Shown here piece by piece: positions 7,236 to 10,841 of a stretch of 10,841 nt of DNA. Numbering within the stretch: the stretch's first letter is position 1; the number at the start of each line of letters is the position of its first letter. A program made the translations under genes and the position numbers. The DNA is from Bacteroidales bacterium (GTDB taxonomy: Bacteria > Bacteroidota > Bacteroidia > Bacteroidales > UBA10428): positions 1 through 10,841 of the forward strand of contig JAFGVG010000141.1 in the NCBI GenBank assembly GCA_016938095.1, given 5' to 3'. The notes beneath the pieces are model-generated. The model searched no databases. It was not told the origin of the DNA and worked only from the letters and a program-made list of their open reading frames with translations.

Positions 7236-8563
7236 CCTATCCCCTTCAGGATCATTTCAATAATACAACCATATGCAAAACCCATCAATGGCTGATGGAA
7301 ACACAAACCTGGCCCGAATCAAGATTACTGGATTATCAGTTTGCCAAGTTTAAAAAAATAATCGAACACGCTGCGCGGAACGTTCCTTATTATGATAATC
7401 TTTTTTCAGCCATAAAACTAAAACCTTCCGATATAAGGCATTTTGATGACCTCCATAAAATACCTGTCCTTACTAAGGACATCGCACGTAAGGAATCTCA
7501 CCAACTGATTGCCCGAAACCTTCCTAAAAAATACATTCATAAAGGTGTTACTGGTGGAACTACCGGCCCACCGCTTAAACTTTTAAGGGATGCAGGCGAC
7601 CTGACCTATACCTGGGCAGCATTTTTCAGATGGTATAACTGGATGGGCATCGAAATTGGCGATCGTGTAAGCAAGATATGGGGCGCACCTACTGTTTTAT
7701 CTATGCCTTTTAAAAAACAATTTAGTATTGCGTTTAAAAACTGGTATTATAACCGCAATGTGATTAATTCTTTTGGTTTAAACGATCAGACCATTCCTGA
7801 AGCCATACGAAAACTTAATGATTTTAAACCCAAACTCATCCGGGGCTATCTTTCTGCTTTTATTCAGATTGCAGCCTATATGCAAGAACACAACCTAAAG
7901 TTGAATTTCATTCCCCAGGCAGTTTCAACAACCACTGAAACGCTGATGGAACCATTCCGTCGATTGGTAGAACAACAATTTCAGGCAAAGTTACATGATC
8001 AGTATGGCTGCGGTGAATGTAATTCCATAGCCTTTGAAGCAGGCGATGGACTTGGCCTTTATGTAACCGCCGAACATGTGAAGCTGGAAATCCTTAATAA
8101 TGAGGGAGTGAACGAAACCCAGCAGGAGGGGCGCATTGTTATTACCAATCTCGATAATTATGCCATGCCATTCATTCGTTATGAGAATGGCGACAGCGGT
8201 CAATTCGCGAAAGAATCAAAGGCAAAAAGGTTTAATCTTCCCTTATTGAAGTGTGTTTCAGGAAGAACTGCAGATACCATAACCCTGGCCAACGGGAACA
8301 AAGTACATGGCGTTTTTTTTACAGATATCTTAAACGAACTCTATGAAAAATTTCCCCTGAATCTTAGTCGATTCCAGGTTTATCAACAAGTTCCCGGAAG
8401 CGTCGAATTCAGAATGGAATCAAAAACACCCTTGCCGAAGGAATTTCATATGTTACTCGAGAAAACTTTATACCGGTTCTTTAACAATGTTACCATTGCC
8501 ACCATGGAAACCCTGCCCATGGATAATTCTGGCAAATTCAGGTATGTTCTCTCCGAAAAATAG
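7208..8563 (+). CDS. PaaK/CapK-like adenylate-forming enzyme (phenylacetate-CoA ligase family)
   Basis: ANL-superfamily enzyme (451 aa) predicted to activate a carboxylic acid as an acyl-adenylate and pass it to CoA or another acceptor. In capsule loci such CapK-like proteins are thought to support acyl or aminoacyl decoration. The ATP-binding loop TGGTTGPPL (115-123) corresponds to the consensus TSGTTGxP with Gly replacing the second Ser. YGCGE (266-270) fits motif A5, RYENGD (324-329) fits A7, GRTADTITL (352-360) fits A8, and SGKFR near the C-terminus supplies the conserved A10-type lysine (Lys443). The start at ATG 7208 lies inside capA but is supported by the family-typical N-terminus (MRKFIAKNIAYPLQ); the next ATG (7295) would remove it. 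No carrier protein is encoded nearby. It ends 8 bp before the last glycosyltransferase. Substrate unknown. Confidence 0.87.
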   Translation: MRKFIAKNIAYPLQDHFNNTTICKTHQWLMETQTWPESRLLDYQFAKFKKIIEHAARNVPYYDNLFSAIKLKPSDIRHFDDLHKIPVLTKDIARKESHQLIARNLPKKYIHKGVTGGTTGPPLKLLRDAGDLTYTWAAFFRWYNWMGIEIGDRVSKIWGAPTVLSMPFKKQFSIAFKNWYYNRNVINSFGLNDQTIPEAIRKLNDFKPKLIRGYLSAFIQIAAYMQEHNLKLNFIPQAVSTTTETLMEPFRRLVEQQFQAKLHDQYGCGECNSIAFEAGDGLGLYVTAEHVKLEILNNEGVNETQQEGRIVITNLDNYAMPFIRYENGDSGQFAKESKAKRFNLPLLKCVSGRTADTITLANGNKVHGVFFTDILNELYEKFPLNLSRFQVYQQVPGSVEFRMESKTPLPKEFHMLLEKTLYRFFNNVTIATMETLPMDNSGKFRYVLSEK

Positions 8564-8571
8564 TATTAAGC

Positions 8572-9648
8572 ATGGACATCTATTATTTTAAAACCAGCAA
8601 TTCTAGTTTTATTCTGACTGATAAAAATATTTTAGAAAAGCATTTTTCCGTTGAAACATACCATATCAACAATAAGAATGGTAAACAATATGTTATTGCG
8701 CTGTTGAAACTTTTGCTGTTTTTATTGACAAAAGGCAAAAAGGCCCGGATCTATTTCATAAGATTTGCCGATTGGCATACAGCCCTTATTGCCTTCTTCA
8801 AAATAATCTACCGTAAAAAGCTGGTTATCGTTGTAGGCGGTTTTGATGCATTTCATTTTCCTGCGTATGCATATGGTGTATATCATCGAAAATTCAGGGG
8901 ATGGTGTGCAAAATATGCTTTAAGAAACGCTTCGCTGATTCTCCCTAATAGCCCATGCCTCATAGAATATACCAATAACTTTGCTTCATCCAATCCGATT
9001 AAAGGAGGAATCAGGTTTTTTGAACCACGTATAAAAAGCCCGATTAAGGTTATATACAATGGGTTTGACACTGCGTACTGGGCCACTACGCCCTCCAGGG
9101 AAAAAAAAGACATCGTAATGACCGTTGCTATTGTTAACAACATGAATACCTTTTACCTGAAAGGGATTGACAGCTTTATCCTGCTGGCCTGTCAAATGCC
9201 TGAGGTGTCCTTTAAAATGGTAGGGGTGGATAAAATTTTCCTGTCCCGTAACCATATTAGTACCCCCGAAAACCTGGAGATTATTGACTTGCTGCCACAT
9301 CCCCAATTATTGGATCACTATCAAACAGCAAAGGTATTCTGTATTTTTTCCTTAACCGAAGGGATGTCCAATGTTCTCTGTGAAGCCATGCTTTGCGAAT
9401 GCATTCCCGTTGGAAGCAATGTGACTTTTATACCGGAGATTATTGGGGATACCGGATTTATCGTTTATCATAAAGCTGTTGACGAAATGAAACAGCAAGT
9501 CGGAAAAGCTTTACAAAGTGATGCTGAGCTTGGGAAAAAAGCAAAAAAAAGAATTATGGAAAATTATGCACTGGGAATCAGAGAAAAGTCCCTTACAGAA
9601 ACCATTCTTCCAATGCTCACCTATAAAAGTGAAAACCATAATGAATGA
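8572..9648 (+). CDS. Glycosyltransferase family 4 protein, last gene of operon
   Basis: Third GT-B glycosyltransferase (358 aa). The N-terminal half is divergent and shorter than in the other two, with a hydrophobic helix (about 41-53, LLKLLLFLL) that may associate with the membrane, then VIVVGGFDAF (86-95) and an ILPNSPCL segment. The linker IYNGFDTAYW (161-170) is the usual GT4 hinge ahead of the donor domain. The donor domain has FYLKGID (194-200), FKMVGV and a textbook EX7E motif, EGMSNVLCE, with Glu263 and Glu271, which positions and contacts the nucleotide sugar. Its start ATG is 8 bp downstream of the CapK-like stop. The opening is very AT-rich (51 G+C of 180 bases at 8581-8760 by my count), lower than the start of the operon, which may mean a separate origin. 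The specific sugar is not predictable. Confidence 0.88.
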   Translation: MDIYYFKTSNSSFILTDKNILEKHFSVETYHINNKNGKQYVIALLKLLLFLLTKGKKARIYFIRFADWHTALIAFFKIIYRKKLVIVVGGFDAFHFPAYAYGVYHRKFRGWCAKYALRNASLILPNSPCLIEYTNNFASSNPIKGGIRFFEPRIKSPIKVIYNGFDTAYWATTPSREKKDIVMTVAIVNNMNTFYLKGIDSFILLACQMPEVSFKMVGVDKIFLSRNHISTPENLEIIDLLPHPQLLDHYQTAKVFCIFSLTEGMSNVLCEAMLCECIPVGSNVTFIPEIIGDTGFIVYHKAVDEMKQQVGKALQSDAELGKKAKKRIMENYALGIREKSLTETILPMLTYKSENHNE

Positions 9649-9659
9649 CCGTTAACACA

Positions 9660-9685
9660 ATTTGAATATCTTCGTTACTTCAAAT
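9660..9685. repeat. 7-bp inverted repeat around a promoter candidate
   Basis: ATTTGAA (9660-9666) and TTCAAAT (9679-9685) are exact reverse complements separated by 12 bp that contain the putative -7 element of the downstream gene. The geometry could be an operator for a dimeric regulator. It is AT-rich and short, so chance is a real alternative, and it lacks the T-run of an intrinsic terminator. Confidence 0.3.
9667..9674 (+). promoter_or_regulatory. Candidate Bacteroidota -7 element upstream of the YfhO-family gene
   Basis: TATCTTCG matches TAnnTTTG at five of six fixed positions and lies 22 bp before the ATG at 9697, giving a leader of about 15-18 nt. The -33 region (near 9644-9647, AATG) is poor. 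Together with the change to a 48-bp spacer, it suggests that the YfhO-family gene has its own promoter rather than belonging to the glycan operon. Confidence 0.4.
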
Positions 9686-9696
9686 AATCATGTAAG

Positions 9697-10841
9697 ATGA
9701 AAAGCACCAAGAAAATCAACCTGCAGTTTTTTTACCCGGTACTTGTTTTCTTTTTTCTGTCTGTTGCCTATTTCACCCCCGATGTTTTCGAAGGGAAAAA
9801 AATACAACAGCACGATATTGTTCAGTTCAAGGGAATGTCAAAAGAAATTGTGGATCACCGTGCCAAATACGGCGAAGAACCACTCTGGACAAACAGCATG
9901 TTTGGGGGAATGCCTGCGTATTTGGTATCTACCCAATATAAAGGAAACGTTTTACGTCAACTGCACAAGGTGTTTACCATGAATAACTTCAGGCCTGTTT
10001 GCTTTGTTTTCCTTTACCTCACCGGTGCGTACATTGCTTTGTTATTATTCGGAATCAATCCCTGGTTGAGTTTTGCCGGCGCCATTGCCTATGCCTTTTC
10101 GTCATACTTTTTTATCATTATCCAGGCTGGCCATGTTTCCAAAGTTTTGGCCCTGGGCTATATGCCCCCAATAATAGCCGGTGTATACGCCGCATTCAGA
10201 GGTAAAGCAATGCTTGGTAGTGCAATAGCCGGTACATTCCTGGGATTGCAGTTTCTGATGAACCATCTGCAAATCACCTATTACACCATGCTGATCATTC
10301 TTGTATTCGGTGTTTTTGAACTTATTGGGGCAATCAGACAAAATACCATTCACAGTTTTCTGAAACCCATACCGTGGCTTGTCCTTTTTGTATTACTGGC
10401 AGTGGGTTCTAACTTCAGCAACCTTATCACAACTTACGAGTATGGGAAATACTCCATCCGCGGAAAATCAGAACTTTCTGCCAATGCCGAAAACAAGACT
10501 TCAGGACTTGATAAGGATTATGCCACCCAATGGAGCTATGGTATAGGCGAAACCTTTACACTGCTTATCCCCGATCTGATGGGAGGTAGTTCCACCGGAC
10601 AGCTGAAAGCTGGTTCGCATACATACGATTTTATTAAAAGCCGTTACGGAGCAGGTGAAGCCAAAAAATTTGCAGCCAATGCCCCACTATACTGGGGAAA
10701 ACAACCCGTTACTTCTGGCCCGGTTTACATTGGCGCAGTGGTTTTTTTCCTTTTCATACTGGGCATGTTCGTTGTTAAAGGCCACATCAAATGGTGGCTT
10801 TTTGTGGTTACCGTTTTTTCCATTGTACTGGCATGGGGCCA
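9697..10841 (+). CDS. YfhO-family multi-spanning membrane protein (partial, runs off right edge)
   Basis: An ATG at 9697 opens a frame that remains open for 381 codons to the window end. An in-frame TAA at 9685-9687 closes it upstream. The protein begins with a short basic segment, a first membrane helix (about 11-26, FFYPVLVFFFLSVAYF) and then a periplasmic loop with HDIVQFKGMSKEIVDHR (39-55) and EEPLWTNSMFGGMPAY (60-75), the characteristic opening of YfhO-type proteins in Bacteroidota. Several further helices follow (about 100-118, 123-143, 150-165, 172-190, 195-211, 225-240, 343-360, 366-380), with a soluble loop around 250-335. YfhO proteins are GT-C-like; in Firmicutes YfhO is linked to glycosylation of lipoteichoic acid from a lipid-linked sugar. 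Family members are about 800 aa, so roughly half is present. The role here is likely extracytoplasmic glycosyl transfer, but this is inferred. Confidence 0.85.
   Translation, partial: MKSTKKINLQFFYPVLVFFFLSVAYFTPDVFEGKKIQQHDIVQFKGMSKEIVDHRAKYGEEPLWTNSMFGGMPAYLVSTQYKGNVLRQLHKVFTMNNFRPVCFVFLYLTGAYIALLLFGINPWLSFAGAIAYAFSSYFFIIIQAGHVSKVLALGYMPPIIAGVYAAFRGKAMLGSAIAGTFLGLQFLMNHLQITYYTMLIILVFGVFELIGAIRQNTIHSFLKPIPWLVLFVLLAVGSNFSNLITTYEYGKYSIRGKSELSANAENKTSGLDKDYATQWSYGIGETFTLLIPDLMGGSSTGQLKAGSHTYDFIKSRYGAGEAKKFAANAPLYWGKQPVTSGPVYIGAVVFFLFILGMFVVKGHIKWWLFVVTVFSIVLAWG

Noticed and set aside
9661..9692. TTTG-N20-TAATCATG as the promoter of the YfhO-family gene
   Set aside because: The -7 match is only four of six and the transcript would start at the ATG itself; TATCTTCG at 9667-9674 fits better.
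9743..10205. Two plus-strand open frames (9743-9982 and 9999-10205) and a minus-strand frame at 10102-10353
   Set aside because: They lie wholly within the YfhO-family frame that runs from 9697 to the window end, and their translations show no family features.
1..10841. CRISPR arrays, insertion sequences, tRNA or rRNA genes
   Set aside because: I saw no regularly spaced repeats, transposase motifs, terminal inverted repeats or RNA gene signatures; coding sequence fills nearly the whole window.

Overview
The window looks like a Bacteroidota chromosome (probably an environmental Bacteroidales- or Marinilabiliales-type lineage). This rests on TAnnTTTG-type promoter candidates without Shine-Dalgarno sequences, TTG starts inside a tightly overlapped operon, a twin-arginine leader typical of the phylum, and a YfhO-family membrane protein of the phylum's usual form. 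The lineage below phylum is a guess.

Layout. At the left edge (1-66, minus strand) are the first 22 codons of a protein with a twin-arginine signal, transcribed out of the window. A divergent intergenic region of about 195 bp follows. Next comes an eight-gene plus-strand operon (262-9648): GT4 glycosyltransferase, UDP-sugar 2-epimerase (WecB/WbpI superfamily), Wzx-like flippase, zinc-ribbon SAM methyltransferase, second GT4, CapA-family metallophosphoesterase-like protein, PaaK/CapK-like adenylate-forming enzyme, third GT4. Every junction is an overlap (4, 8, 8 or 28 bp) or a gap of 8-11 bp, so the set reads as one translationally coupled transcript. After a 48-bp spacer with its own promoter candidate and a 7-bp inverted repeat, a large YfhO-family membrane protein starts at 9697 and runs off the right edge.

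How the genes may work together (inference). The epimerase would supply a ManNAc-type nucleotide sugar. Three inner-leaflet glycosyltransferases would extend a lipid-linked oligosaccharide. The methyltransferase and the CapA/CapK pair would decorate it, and the flippase would move it across the inner membrane. No priming glycosyltransferase, Wzy polymerase or Wza/Wzc export gene lies inside the operon. It is therefore either an accessory part of a dispersed capsule/O-antigen pathway or makes a short non-polymerised glycan, for example for protein glycosylation.

The most interesting parts are the 28-bp-overlapping capA-capK pair, which hints at an acyl- or aminoacyl-type glycan modification, the WbpI-like rather than WecB-like signature of the epimerase, two consecutive genes that depend on TTG starts, and a fall in GC content in the second half of the operon. 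All the enzyme families are known; I see no wholly undescribed system.
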